Part shown: piece by piece, positions 32,484-41,514 of the stretch
Position numbering within the stretch: position 1 is the stretch's first letter
Layout: the number at the start of each line of letters is the position of its first letter
NCBI GenBank assembly: GCA_002435785.1
Contig: DIUC01000093.1
Location: 5,589 to 69,588 of the forward strand
Length of the DNA: 64,000 bases
Reading direction: 5' to 3'
Source of the DNA: Saprospiraceae bacterium UBA6168
GTDB taxonomy: Bacteria > Bacteroidota > Bacteroidia > Chitinophagales > Saprospiraceae
Notes under the pieces: model-generated
What the model was told of the DNA's origin: nothing
Databases searched by the model: none
Seen by the model: the letters and a program-made list of their open reading frames with translations, nothing else
Program-made: the position numbers and the translations under genes

Positions 32484-35090
32484 ATGGCAAACAGATACTC
32501 CCGCATTTTCTTCGCCTCCGTACTACTTGGCTTGGCTTTTTTAGGTTGCCAATATTTCTATCAAAAGCATTTCAATCAAAAAGAACAGCGCACTTCCGGT
32601 GCCTACGAGGCGCTCAACTTATTGGGCAGTGCACGTATTTATCCATTTGAAAAAATGCCCGGAGCAGCCTACTTTCAAGCATGGCGGTTTTTGGGTGAAA
32701 TGAAACCTGCCGAATCCGTGGCCCGCAGCACCGACCCTTGGGAAACACTTGGCCCACACAACCGGGCAGGCCGTACCCTCAAATTGGCCTTCAATCCACA
32801 AAATCCGAACACCCTGTACGCTGGGTCGGCGAGCGGTGGCCTGTGGCGCAGCTACACTGGCGGCGTCGGCAATACCGCTTGGCATCAAGTGCCGACTGGG
32901 TTTCCCGTCCCAGCAGTTGGCACCATAGCCTTCCCGCCAAATGATTCGATGACTATTTTCATTGGCACGGGGGAGGTCTATAACCACCAAGCCGCTGGCA
33001 CGGGCGGGGCCTACCGCAGCACCCGTGGGAGCTACGGCATCGGCATTTTGCGGAGCAAGGATGGCGGTGCCACTTGGTCAAAGAGCCTCGACTTTACCCA
33101 CGACCAAAACAAGGGCGTTTGGGACGTGGAAGTGGCCCCTTCCAACCCCGCCATTGTCTATGCTGCCACCTCCGATGGGGTCTATAAAAGCACCAACGGC
33201 GGTGACGCATGGACGCTTGTTCACAATATAGTGCTGGCCAACGACCTCGTCGTGCACCCCACCAACCCCGATGTGGTGGTGGTGGGCTGCGGCAACCAAA
33301 GCTCGCCAGGCTATGGCATTTACCGCACCAGCAATGGGGGCACCAATTGGACGAAAATCACGACGGGGCTGCCAACTGTTTTCAACGGAAAAGTCATGCT
33401 CGACCGCTCGCCAAGCGCCCCGGACGTGGTGTACGCCAGCATTGGCAATGGCCTCAGCTCGGCGGAAGGTGCAAGTTGGTTGTGCCGCTCAAACGATTTC
33501 GGGGCCACATGGTCCATCCAAACAACGACGGATTACTCCAAATGGCAGGGCTGGTTCTCGCACGATGTTGCGGTGCACCCTACCAACCCGAATGAATTGG
33601 TGGTGGTCGGAATTGACGTTTGGCGCTCCAGCGATGGCGGACTCAACATCGAGCAACGCAGCCAAAGCACCAACGGCGGCATCGGGTTCACCAATGCGCC
33701 GATAGAAGGGCCAGATGGTGGGCCGGAGTTCGTGCATTCCGATGTACACGACGCCGTCTGGCACCCGACCTTGCCCAATGTTTTCTATGTGGCCAGCGAT
33801 GGAGGTGTACACCGCTCCACGGATGGTGGCATCACTTTCCAAAGTGCAAGTGGACGGATGCAGACGGCGCAGTTTTACAACGGGTTCAGCAATTCGGCCA
33901 CGGACGAGTTCTTCTGCATGGGTGGCCTACAGGACAACGGCACCATCCGCCTAAACCCCGCCATAGACCCGGTGACGGGTAGCACTGTGACTTGGCGGCG
34001 GCTGTTCGGCGGCGATGGGGGTTGGAGCGCCATCAACCAACAGAACGACCAGTTCAGCTACCTTTCCTGGCAGACCCTGAACATGTTGAAATCGTCAAAT
34101 GGAGGCAACGGTTACAACAGCCTCGCACCTCCCAAACAAAACCCAATTGCCTTCATAGCACCGTTTGCATTGGCACCCTCAAATGGCGATGTGGTCTATG
34201 CTGGCTCTGCTATTGTGGCCAAGTCCACCAATGGCGGCGACACCTGGACGACCACCAACAACGGGCAACCGCTTGATGGCAACCCGTTGTTGAGCATCGC
34301 CATTTCCAATCAAAACCCCGATGTGGTATATGTTGCTTCGGCCCCTTTCAATGGCAATCCAGGCCATGTTTTCGTGACCCAAAATGGGGGCAACAGTTGG
34401 CAAAACGTGACTGCCGGGCTGCCTAACCGCTTCATACTCGACCTGGAGGTGGACCCCAGCAACGATGCCGTGGCATTTGCGGCCATTGGCGGCTATGGCT
34501 CCGGGCACTTGTTCCGCACCAGCGACTTCGGTGCAACTTGGGAGGACATCAGTGCCGGACTGCCCGACCTGCCGACCAGTGCCATCGCCATTGACCCGCT
34601 TTTCCCCAACAACCTTTATGTAGGCAACGACCTCGGCGTTTTCTCGTCCGTTGATTATGGTGCCACTTGGCAAACATATTTGGAGGGGTTGCCAGAAGCG
34701 ATAATGGTCTTTGACCTGAAAATATCGCCCGCCAACCGTATGCTCCGGGCCGCTTCGCATGGCAGCGGTGTCTATCAAAGGGCATTGCTCGAAACGCCCT
34801 ACGTGAGCGCTGACAAAGTGGATTTTGGTGAAAAAATCCAGCTGGAAATCTTTCCGAACCCTGCCTCGACAAAGGCGTCGTTGCACTACCAACTGACTGA
34901 TAAACAGTTGGTTACGGTAGAAATCTTGGACAACGGGGGCAGGCTTTTCAAAACGGTGTTATGGGAGTCGCAACCTGCTGGAACCCACCAGATTGGGCTT
35001 CCCATCAATGAGCTGGCACCTGGGATTTACTACTGCCGATTAAAGTTGGACAAGGCTTTTGGGGTAAAAAAATTGGTGGTGCAACGGTGA
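32484..35090 (+). CDS. Secreted Asp-box beta-propeller protein with T9SS sorting domain
   Basis: About 868 residues. N-terminal signal/anchor (YSRIFFASVLLGLAFLGCQ, lipobox-like GC). Then about ten BNR/Asp-box hairpins of the SxDGGxTW kind: SKDGGATWS, STNGGDAWT, TSNGGTNWT, SNDFGATWS, STDGGITFQ, STNGGDTWT, TQNGGNSWQ, TSDFGATWE, SVDYGATWQ. These suggest two propellers of the sortilin/VPS10 or xyloglucanase-like type. The C-terminus (from about IFPNPASTKA) is a type A sorting domain for type IX secretion, ending LVVQR. No catalytic residues of sialidases seen; binding or glycan hydrolysis is possible. Confidence 0.82.
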   Translation: MANRYSRIFFASVLLGLAFLGCQYFYQKHFNQKEQRTSGAYEALNLLGSARIYPFEKMPGAAYFQAWRFLGEMKPAESVARSTDPWETLGPHNRAGRTLKLAFNPQNPNTLYAGSASGGLWRSYTGGVGNTAWHQVPTGFPVPAVGTIAFPPNDSMTIFIGTGEVYNHQAAGTGGAYRSTRGSYGIGILRSKDGGATWSKSLDFTHDQNKGVWDVEVAPSNPAIVYAATSDGVYKSTNGGDAWTLVHNIVLANDLVVHPTNPDVVVVGCGNQSSPGYGIYRTSNGGTNWTKITTGLPTVFNGKVMLDRSPSAPDVVYASIGNGLSSAEGASWLCRSNDFGATWSIQTTTDYSKWQGWFSHDVAVHPTNPNELVVVGIDVWRSSDGGLNIEQRSQSTNGGIGFTNAPIEGPDGGPEFVHSDVHDAVWHPTLPNVFYVASDGGVHRSTDGGITFQSASGRMQTAQFYNGFSNSATDEFFCMGGLQDNGTIRLNPAIDPVTGSTVTWRRLFGGDGGWSAINQQNDQFSYLSWQTLNMLKSSNGGNGYNSLAPPKQNPIAFIAPFALAPSNGDVVYAGSAIVAKSTNGGDTWTTTNNGQPLDGNPLLSIAISNQNPDVVYVASAPFNGNPGHVFVTQNGGNSWQNVTAGLPNRFILDLEVDPSNDAVAFAAIGGYGSGHLFRTSDFGATWEDISAGLPDLPTSAIAIDPLFPNNLYVGNDLGVFSSVDYGATWQTYLEGLPEAIMVFDLKISPANRMLRAASHGSGVYQRALLETPYVSADKVDFGEKIQLEIFPNPASTKASLHYQLTDKQLVTVEILDNGGRLFKTVLWESQPAGTHQIGLPINELAPGIYYCRLKLDKAFGVKKLVVQR

Positions 35091-35181
35091 TTGCTTCGGG
35101 TTAAGGCAAATGGGTGTTGAAATCAAATCAATCAAACCTCGTGAAGGTTGGATAAATTCCTTCTTCCAATTTGGCTCGGAT

Positions 35182-35213
35182 TTGGCGTTTTGCCCAGCAA
35201 ATGGATAATTTTG
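35182..35213 (+). promoter_or_regulatory. Promoter of the amidase gene
   Basis: TTG (35182-35184), 21 bp, then TAATTTTG (35206-35213) and C. The predicted transcript start lies at about 35220, so the first ATG (35218) would be leaderless or excluded and the ATG at 35248 is favoured. Confidence 0.5.
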
Positions 35214-35247
35214 CCAAATGGCTAAAAAAGCACAAATCCAAAAAAAC

Positions 35248-36453
35248 ATGGCCCGGCTTCTGACGCTTCTCCTAATGATGCTGCTATTGGGTGCCCACCA
35301 CCCGCCAAAAGAGCCGGCATATTACCAAACAAAGGCGTTACCCGGCGATGGGGTCTATTCCATGCTTCGCCGCTATAGCCTTGACCGAAACTCCTGCAAC
35401 ATAGCCAAGTTTTACGCCCTCAATGACCTAAAGGCTGGGGCAAGCCTAAAGGTGGGGGGAACCTATTCGTTGCCCATTCTCCTTTATAGTTTCGACGGAA
35501 AAACCATTCGCTCTTCGGTAAATATCAAAGACTGGAAAACCGCAAAGGACATAGAAACCTACAATGACCTGATGCTGAAGGACGGCTACCGGAAGGAATC
35601 CTTCAAGGTGGACAAGCAACTTTGGGTACCCTATCATTTGCTAAATTGTCCGGATGAGGATGTGCAAAAAAGCAAGCTCGACGAAACGGCATCGAACGGG
35701 GAGGTAAACCTCGCCGTGGAGCCTTCCGGCAATCGTCGGTTCCCCATTTTCGGCAAAAAGTACGAGCATGTCCCGCTGAAGGACAACTCCTTGGCGGGCA
35801 AGGTTTATTACATCGAAAGCGGTCATGGAGGACCAGACCCCGGGGCGATGGCCCAGGTGGGCAAGCACACCGTTTGTGAGGATGAGTATGCCTACGATGT
35901 GGCGCTTAGGGTAGTGCGAAAGCTCATTGAGCATGGCGCCACCGCTTACATGATTACCCGTGACCCCAATGATGGTATCCGGGATGCCGAGTACCTAATT
36001 TGCGACAGCGACGAGGTGGTTTGGGGGAATGAGTCCATATTCAGGGGGCACAAGCCAAGGCTTTTTCAGCGCTCCGATGTCATCAACACCTTGTTCGAGA
36101 AGCACAAAAAACAAGGCGTGGAGAACCAAAAGCTCATTGTCATCCACGTGGATTCCCGTGGCAAAGGCCAGCAAACCGACCTCTTCTTCTACTACCACCC
36201 AGAGGACAAACAGGGTAAGATACTGGCCAAGACCATGCACGAGAGCATGGAAACCAATTATCGGAAAGTCAACAAAAAAAGGGGCTACAACGGCACGGTC
36301 ACGGCACGGGACCTGCACATGCTGCGGGAAACCAAAGTACCTGCAGCTTATATCGAACTCGGGAACATCCGGCACCCAACCGACCAGAAACGGATTTTTC
36401 TGGCCTCCAACCGGCAGTTGATTGCGGAATGGCTGTTTGACGGGATGAAGTGA
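35248..36453 (+). CDS. N-acetylmuramoyl-L-alanine amidase (Amidase_3)
   Basis: About 401 residues; signal peptide ARLLTLLLMMLLLGAHH. A LysM-like stretch follows at about 20-80 (GDGVYSMLRRYSLDRNSCNI, FYALNDLKAGASLKVG). The zinc amidase domain starts at about 185: YYIESGHGGPDPG (Zn histidine), EDEYAYDVALRV (Zn glutamate), LIVIHVDSRG (Zn histidine) and AAYIELGNIRH (catalytic glutamate). It cuts the bond between muramic acid and the stem peptide in the periplasm. The loop between the second and third ligands is longer than in E. coli AmiC. Convergent with the EPS operon. Confidence 0.85.
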   Translation: MARLLTLLLMMLLLGAHHPPKEPAYYQTKALPGDGVYSMLRRYSLDRNSCNIAKFYALNDLKAGASLKVGGTYSLPILLYSFDGKTIRSSVNIKDWKTAKDIETYNDLMLKDGYRKESFKVDKQLWVPYHLLNCPDEDVQKSKLDETASNGEVNLAVEPSGNRRFPIFGKKYEHVPLKDNSLAGKVYYIESGHGGPDPGAMAQVGKHTVCEDEYAYDVALRVVRKLIEHGATAYMITRDPNDGIRDAEYLICDSDEVVWGNESIFRGHKPRLFQRSDVINTLFEKHKKQGVENQKLIVIHVDSRGKGQQTDLFFYYHPEDKQGKILAKTMHESMETNYRKVNKKRGYNGTVTARDLHMLRETKVPAAYIELGNIRHPTDQKRIFLASNRQLIAEWLFDGMK

Positions 36454-36460
36454 ACGTTGA

Positions 36461-36507
36461 TAGGGATGAGGGATGAAGTGGTTCCTCGTTTTCATCCCTC
36501 ATCCCTA
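36461..36507. terminator. Hairpin between convergent amidase and wzy-like genes
   Basis: Perfect 17-bp arms TAGGGATGAGGGATGAA and complement with a 13-base loop. The right arm includes the TAG stop (36505-36507) of the minus-strand gene. No long T-run, so termination strength is uncertain, but the place fits. Confidence 0.6.
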
Positions 36508-37986
36508 ATCCCTCTTCTGGGTTTGCTTCGCAAAATTTGGGTCGAAGTCCTTTAGTCGGGCAATCATTGCCAACATGAGGTAAAACACCACGGAGGTGGG
36601 CAGCAGGGTAATGGCCTCTTGCGGATAGCTTGCCACTGCCAGCAAAAACACCGTAATCGTAAGCCCCAAATAGATGGTCTTGATTTTTGGGTCTTTTACC
36701 CTGAAATAATATCGAATACTGGTCCGCATGGCGGTAAAGAGCAGTGCCATGTAAATCAAAAGGCCAATCCAACCAGTTTCCACGGCCAGCCGGACATAGA
36801 GGCTATCGTGCGCAAAACTTGCCAGCCAACTGTCCGGCGTGAAGCGTTTGCCCCAATAGCCAGTACTTCCAAGCCCTGCGCCCACTGGGTGTGCGAGGAT
36901 ATAGGGCTGAATCTTCGCCTGGTTTTTCATCCTGACATCTATGGTATCGCTGCTCTCCCCCCGGAAGGCAGACTGGATGCGGTAAATAACTGCGTTGCTG
37001 GTTGATTTCATGACGAAAACGCCTCCAATCATAAAGAAAAACAAGGCTGCAAGGATGGTCTGACGCTTGAAAGTGAGCACGAGGTACATGACCACGCCCA
37101 TTGGTAACATCACGAATGGTGTTCGGGAACCCGCATAGGCCATGCCCAACAACATGCTGACCGCAGCCACAAGCAGTGCTATCCTATGCCAAATCTTGAA
37201 TGGGCCAGTAGCCAAAACCAGGCACAACATGCTCATGTACCCCATCAAAATCCCAAAGGTGGTGGGGTCTGAAAAGAAGGAAAAAACCCGCATCCGGTTC
37301 CATTGGAATATCAGCATGAACCGCTCCTCATCGGCATGGAGCCACGTGATTTCGGCAGGTGTAAACCCAATCCATTCTTGCTTTAAAGAATAAAGTGCAG
37401 AGATGAACCCAAGAAAGAGCACCACTTTGAGGGTGTTCATTATGCGGCGATACGAACTGAAAGCATAGCAGGCGATGAAATAAAGGGACAAAAGCAGGGC
37501 TACCGTCCTTACGGTATATACCCAGGCAAGCCTTGACCCCGCCCAAGGGTTTAGCACTTCCAGTAAGTTGTAGTAAATCCAGGCAAAAATGAAAAAGCTG
37601 ATGGGATTCTTTGCGAAGCTAAAATCCTTTTCCTTTATGAGGCGGGCCAACATGCCCACGAGCATCAGCACCAACATCCCATCAAGCGCAGTGCCAATAG
37701 GGGCATTGGTGTACTTTGCCACCAGCCCCAATAGGAAGGCTGCAAACAGCATGATAACGATGCCGAAACTCAAGTCAGCGAAAACCCCCACGACCACGGG
37801 TATGGCCAGAATGCCCACCACAAAAAGCACGGCCAACTTGAGTGGCAGCATGGACAGCACAAACGCCAACCCCAATGCGAATAGCGCAAGCAAAACAAAC
37901 CCCAGCGGGTTGTTCAGCTTTTGGTACACGACCTGCCGTACCGTCCAGTCTTTTATGCCAGAAAATATCGAAATGGTATAATTCAT
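36505..37986 (-). CDS. O-antigen ligase/polymerase family protein (Wzy-like)
   Basis: 493 residues, about twelve membrane helices, with a long periplasmic loop (about 330-385). The loop carries AHPVGAGLGSTGYWGKRF and FAHDSLYVRLAVETGWIGL, the HPxGxGxG...HxxYxxxxxExGxxG pattern of the Wzy_C family. Last gene of the exopolysaccharide operon and the likely polymerase of the repeat units flipped by the MOP protein upstream. Ligase activity cannot be excluded. Confidence 0.85.
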   Translation of the reverse strand: MNYTISIFSGIKDWTVRQVVYQKLNNPLGFVLLALFALGLAFVLSMLPLKLAVLFVVGILAIPVVVGVFADLSFGIVIMLFAAFLLGLVAKYTNAPIGTALDGMLVLMLVGMLARLIKEKDFSFAKNPISFFIFAWIYYNLLEVLNPWAGSRLAWVYTVRTVALLLSLYFIACYAFSSYRRIMNTLKVVLFLGFISALYSLKQEWIGFTPAEITWLHADEERFMLIFQWNRMRVFSFFSDPTTFGILMGYMSMLCLVLATGPFKIWHRIALLVAAVSMLLGMAYAGSRTPFVMLPMGVVMYLVLTFKRQTILAALFFFMIGGVFVMKSTSNAVIYRIQSAFRGESSDTIDVRMKNQAKIQPYILAHPVGAGLGSTGYWGKRFTPDSWLASFAHDSLYVRLAVETGWIGLLIYMALLFTAMRTSIRYYFRVKDPKIKTIYLGLTITVFLLAVASYPQEAITLLPTSVVFYLMLAMIARLKDFDPNFAKQTQKRD

Positions 37987-38206
37987 TTTCTCATAGTCCA
38001 GGGGGACAAAAACTGCTTAAATCTTGTGAAAAACCCATTGTCAAACCGAGTGCAACAACTTTAGCGGGTGTTCAGTAGCATGTTGGGAGGGAAAAAAGTG
38101 GGGCGTGAAACCAAAGGTGCATGGGAAAAAAGAATGGGAACTGGCTCTACCCTTGCGGGCTTAACCAAGCTCCCGATTCCTAACCCATTCAAATATATTT
38201 TACAAT

Positions 38207-38344
38207 TCAGAAGAACAAAACTTTGAGAAGACAGCCGAACAAGAGCATAAAACAAATAGCATTTGCTAGGATTTCCAACAACAGCTCTTTCCTTGAAAGA
38301 ACGATTTCTGGCTCCTTATTCTCGTGTTTAGCGTAGTTCTCCAT
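38207..38344 (-). CDS. 45-residue single-span membrane protein in the EPS operon
   Basis: ATG at 38344, TGA at 38207-38209. A polar N-terminus (ENYAKHENKEPEIVLSRKE) is followed by a strong hydrophobic helix (ILANAICFMLLFGCLLKVLFF) reaching the end. It starts 15 bp after the oxygenase stop, on the same strand. No family known. The remaining 37987-38206 stretch before the wzy-like gene shows nothing clear. Confidence 0.45.
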   Translation of the reverse strand: MENYAKHENKEPEIVLSRKELLLEILANAICFMLLFGCLLKVLFF

Positions 38345-38359
38345 GAATTGAGGTAGTCC

Positions 38360-39265
38360 TTATTTCAAGATTTTCTTGCTAAGTTTCACAAAGATAGGTG
38401 GTAGCAAATCTTTAACAAAATCTTTGGTGGACTGGAGCGCATTAAATTTACGCATACCAGCATCCACGGTTATTCCCTTCCTGTCCCGGAACAAGGTGGT
38501 ATGGTCTTCCAACCCTTGGTTTATCTCGCTCGCCGGCCTTCCATTGGTGTAATAATACAGCGCCATTGACTTCCTGCTTCGGTCTGGCGGGCAGGTCAAA
38601 GGGTTGGGCAGACCGTGGTAGGAAAAGTCCGTGGTGGTGAACATCGCCATCGTGTTGAACTTTGGCGGAATCTTGCTCACGCAACGGGTCATATCCCGGT
38701 TCCATAGTTCGAAGTGGCCTCCGTATTCGTCCTTCCAGTCTTTGTTGAGATAAACCAGCACGTTCAACCGACGGTCAAGGCCAGTTTGGCGGTGCTTGTT
38801 GAAGTCTGCATGGATTTTCAGGAACCCCCCCGGCTTAGTCTGGTGAAACCCACCGCCCTCAAAATAGGGGTCAGGGGTCAGGGTCTCCTTGATGCCCGTC
38901 AGTTCTTGAAGGAATTGCAGGAATGGCTCCGAATTTAGAAAATGCGCAAATGCCTTGGAGATGGGGCCAAAGCGACGTTCACCCTTCGATGCCAGCTTTA
39001 TTTCATTGGGGGTTTGGTACTTGATGTCGTCCTTTCCTTCGAGGTCTGGAAATTCTTCCAACACGGCATCAAGCATATCGGGATTGAAAAAATCCTCGAA
39101 GAATATATTGGGAAAAGGCTCACCGCTTGCATACTTGGCCCTGAAATCTGCGGCCACGGCCTGCAAATCCTGGTATTTTTCATTCAGAAAATCCTTTGTA
39201 TCAGGCACATCGTATTTTTCCATTGGTAAGCTAAGTGTATGTATCATGCTTTTGTTTATTCTCAT
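38360..39265 (-). CDS. 2-oxoglutarate/Fe(II) oxygenase in the EPS operon
   Basis: 301 residues. A double-stranded beta-helix core with the metal triad: LKIHADFN (HxD), later SYHGLPNPLTCPPDRS with the distal histidine, then RKSMALYYYTNG with the 2OG-binding arginine. The pattern is close to prolyl-4-hydroxylase-type proteins found in surface polysaccharide clusters. Several Met are possible starts (39265, 39247 and 39223). Substrate unknown; hydroxylation of a sugar, acyl group or peptide attached to the polymer is inference. Sits between the glycosyltransferase and the 45-residue protein. Confidence 0.8.
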   Translation of the reverse strand: MRINKSMIHTLSLPMEKYDVPDTKDFLNEKYQDLQAVAADFRAKYASGEPFPNIFFEDFFNPDMLDAVLEEFPDLEGKDDIKYQTPNEIKLASKGERRFGPISKAFAHFLNSEPFLQFLQELTGIKETLTPDPYFEGGGFHQTKPGGFLKIHADFNKHRQTGLDRRLNVLVYLNKDWKDEYGGHFELWNRDMTRCVSKIPPKFNTMAMFTTTDFSYHGLPNPLTCPPDRSRKSMALYYYTNGRPASEINQGLEDHTTLFRDRKGITVDAGMRKFNALQSTKDFVKDLLPPIFVKLSKKILK

Positions 39266-39358
39266 CGGAATTATTCAGTGCCCAAATAATGGCAGAACAA
39301 AACTATCAGTCTCAGCCAATCCACTTCTTCAAATAATTCATGGCTGGGTTGCTTTTGA

Positions 39359-40585
39359 TTAGGCGACCTTTTCGGCACCTACCAAGTGTTTGTCCACTAT
39401 TTCCCAAAACTCCTTGACCCGTTCGGTCCAAGTGTTCTGTTTTGAGGTCAATACCCGCTGTTCTATCATTGCCTCCGAATTCTCTGCAATGGCCCTATCA
39501 ATGTTTCGCACAAAGTCCTCATGGTTCTCCGCTATATAGACCACGTCAGCAAAACTACAAATATCCTCTGAAAAGTTGGTGGCCACCACTGGCTTACCGG
39601 CTGCGAGGTATTCGTTGATTTTCAAGGGGTAAATGCTGGCAGTCAGCTTGTTGTTCACGAATGGGATAATGGCCACATCGAAATGCTGCAAAAAAGCGGG
39701 AAGTTCCCGGATATTTTTACCTCCCGTGAAAATCACATTGGGCATTTTGTCAAGGCCATATTCCTTATAGGTGTCTGAGTTCAACGGGCCAACCATCACC
39801 AAGGTTTTGTCGGGATGCTGCTCCGCAATTTGCTTGAAAAGTGGATAATCCAAACGGTACTCGTTGATATTGCCCGTAAAACCGATGATTTTTCCTTTCA
39901 CACCCTCCAATTCCCTCGGCCTTGGCAGTGGCTTCTTTAGCGCCTTTTCAAAAATAGTGATGTCCACCGCATTGTGGAGCACATAGGTATTTGGGTTCAA
40001 GTGCTTTTTCAGACGGTATAGATTTCTCGAAGTCACGAAAGCCAAATCGGAATTGCGCATGGCCTCCTCCTCCAACCTGGCGCCATGCTTTGCGGTGTAT
40101 GCCTCCTCTGTCATGTCGTCAATGCACTGGTACATGCTCAGCTTGGCACCCAGTTCCTTTGGCAAAGCTCCAACGTAATAAGGGTTGAAGCAGTTCAAAT
40201 AGACAAAGTTCTTGATGTTGTAATCCTTGATTACCTGACGTATCGTGTTGAGGATGATGCGGTTGTTGTACTCGAACCAGCGGTCATACCTTTTGCCGGG
40301 GTTCATCCAATTGATGGGCAAGGTGAGCGGTGGCTGCACGGCAATAACATCCGGCAAATCCGGGATGGTTTCGTAGCGCATCCGGTTCAGCAGCAGGTCT
40401 TGGCGTCGGGCCTTCACCATGGGATGGGTCCACCCTTTTACAAAATCCTTTATCGAGTAGGGATGGTTGATGTAAAACACCCGATTGTGCTTCGCAAATT
40501 CCCGTGTAAAAGAGAGCGAAACCGATGAGTACGCATTGTCCCAAGGAAAAAGGGTGAAATAAATGATGTCGAGGTCAGAGTGCAT
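39359..40585 (-). CDS. GT4-type glycosyltransferase
   Basis: 408 residues with a GT-B fold. The N-terminal domain has DIIYFTLFPWDNAYSS and KHNRVFYINHPY. The C-terminal donor domain starts near KIIGFTGNINEYRLDYPLFK, with LVMVGPL, the acidic motif PLKINEYLAAGKPVVAT and DVVYIAENHEDF. It likely adds a sugar to the undecaprenyl-linked repeat unit. Second half of the EPS operon. Confidence 0.87.
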   Translation of the reverse strand: MHSDLDIIYFTLFPWDNAYSSVSLSFTREFAKHNRVFYINHPYSIKDFVKGWTHPMVKARRQDLLLNRMRYETIPDLPDVIAVQPPLTLPINWMNPGKRYDRWFEYNNRIILNTIRQVIKDYNIKNFVYLNCFNPYYVGALPKELGAKLSMYQCIDDMTEEAYTAKHGARLEEEAMRNSDLAFVTSRNLYRLKKHLNPNTYVLHNAVDITIFEKALKKPLPRPRELEGVKGKIIGFTGNINEYRLDYPLFKQIAEQHPDKTLVMVGPLNSDTYKEYGLDKMPNVIFTGGKNIRELPAFLQHFDVAIIPFVNNKLTASIYPLKINEYLAAGKPVVATNFSEDICSFADVVYIAENHEDFVRNIDRAIAENSEAMIEQRVLTSKQNTWTERVKEFWEIVDKHLVGAEKVA

Positions 40586-40628
40586 ATTTCTTCGATTTTG
40601 TGGGGGGCGATAGAGATGGTACTTTGAA

Positions 40629-41405
40629 CTATGCCGCTTTTTCCAACAGCAAAAACTCTTTGGTTATCAAAAAATCCAACGGAAAAACCCGCAGGTTGGC
40701 GTTCTTGAAAGGCCCGTATTTGTTGACAAAGCTGTGGCTTTTTCGATAGACTGGCTTTAAGCCCGAACCCTCCAATGCCCCCATCAACTTGCCGTGCGTG
40801 AGGTGGTTGAGGCCCTTATAGGCTTGCAGCAGGTCGCCCTCCTCCTCCCCCACTATCTGTCGGTTGTTCTTTTCAATCATCTTCAACAATATGCCCTCCG
40901 GCAAAAACTGGCACCACGGAATGCCCACCACGTGCTGCACATGTGAGGCATAAGGGCTGCGCCACGGCGGGTAGGATACATAGATGCCGCCGCCCGGTGC
41001 GAGGTTTTTGCTCAATGCCTGAAAAATGGCCTTTAAAATCGGAAACTGAATATGCTCGGCAACGTCGTTCAGCACGATGAATTCGTACTGGCCTTCGAGT
41101 GGCCGGTCAAGCACGTTACGCACTTCAAAATTGACGTTTTGGACCTTATGGCGGGCCTTCAAGTCGTTGGCTATCTTGATATGGTGGCCGTCAATGTCTA
41201 TGCCGTGTACTTGGCACTTGAAGTTGGTGGCATACCACAAACTCATGCCGCCCATGCCGCAGCCAAAATCGAGCACCTGCTTGCCATCCATGTTGAACTT
41301 TTCCCGGATGAGCTTTTTGTCCACGTGCAGGTGTGCGGCGTGCTCATCCTTGAAATTTGATTCGGCATACGCCAAACCCTCTTCGTACATCGCTTGAGTC
41401 ATCAT
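40629..41405 (-). CDS. Class I SAM-dependent methyltransferase
   Basis: 258 residues. SAM site VLDFGCGMGGMSLWYA at about 40-56, then GIDIDGHHIKIA (acidic ribose binder) and FIVLNDVAEHIQFP (motif IV region). No membrane span. In this operon it probably methylates a sugar or a lipid-linked intermediate; other methyltransferase targets cannot be excluded. Confidence 0.85.
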   Translation of the reverse strand: MMTQAMYEEGLAYAESNFKDEHAAHLHVDKKLIREKFNMDGKQVLDFGCGMGGMSLWYATNFKCQVHGIDIDGHHIKIANDLKARHKVQNVNFEVRNVLDRPLEGQYEFIVLNDVAEHIQFPILKAIFQALSKNLAPGGGIYVSYPPWRSPYASHVQHVVGIPWCQFLPEGILLKMIEKNNRQIVGEEEGDLLQAYKGLNHLTHGKLMGALEGSGLKPVYRKSHSFVNKYGPFKNANLRVFPLDFLITKEFLLLEKAA

Positions 41406-41514
41406 AATTTGTCAATGGCTTTCAATCCAATTTTATTTGCTGGATGCTTTGTTCTATTGAATCGTTGGGGGATTTTTTTTGGTTTAAAATGACTTTTTTA
41501 GGCCAAAATTTTTA

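Noticed and set aside
38061..38255. 64-codon minus frame between the oxygenase and wzy-like genes
   Set aside because: It overlaps the more convincing 45-residue membrane protein in another frame and has no recognisable features.
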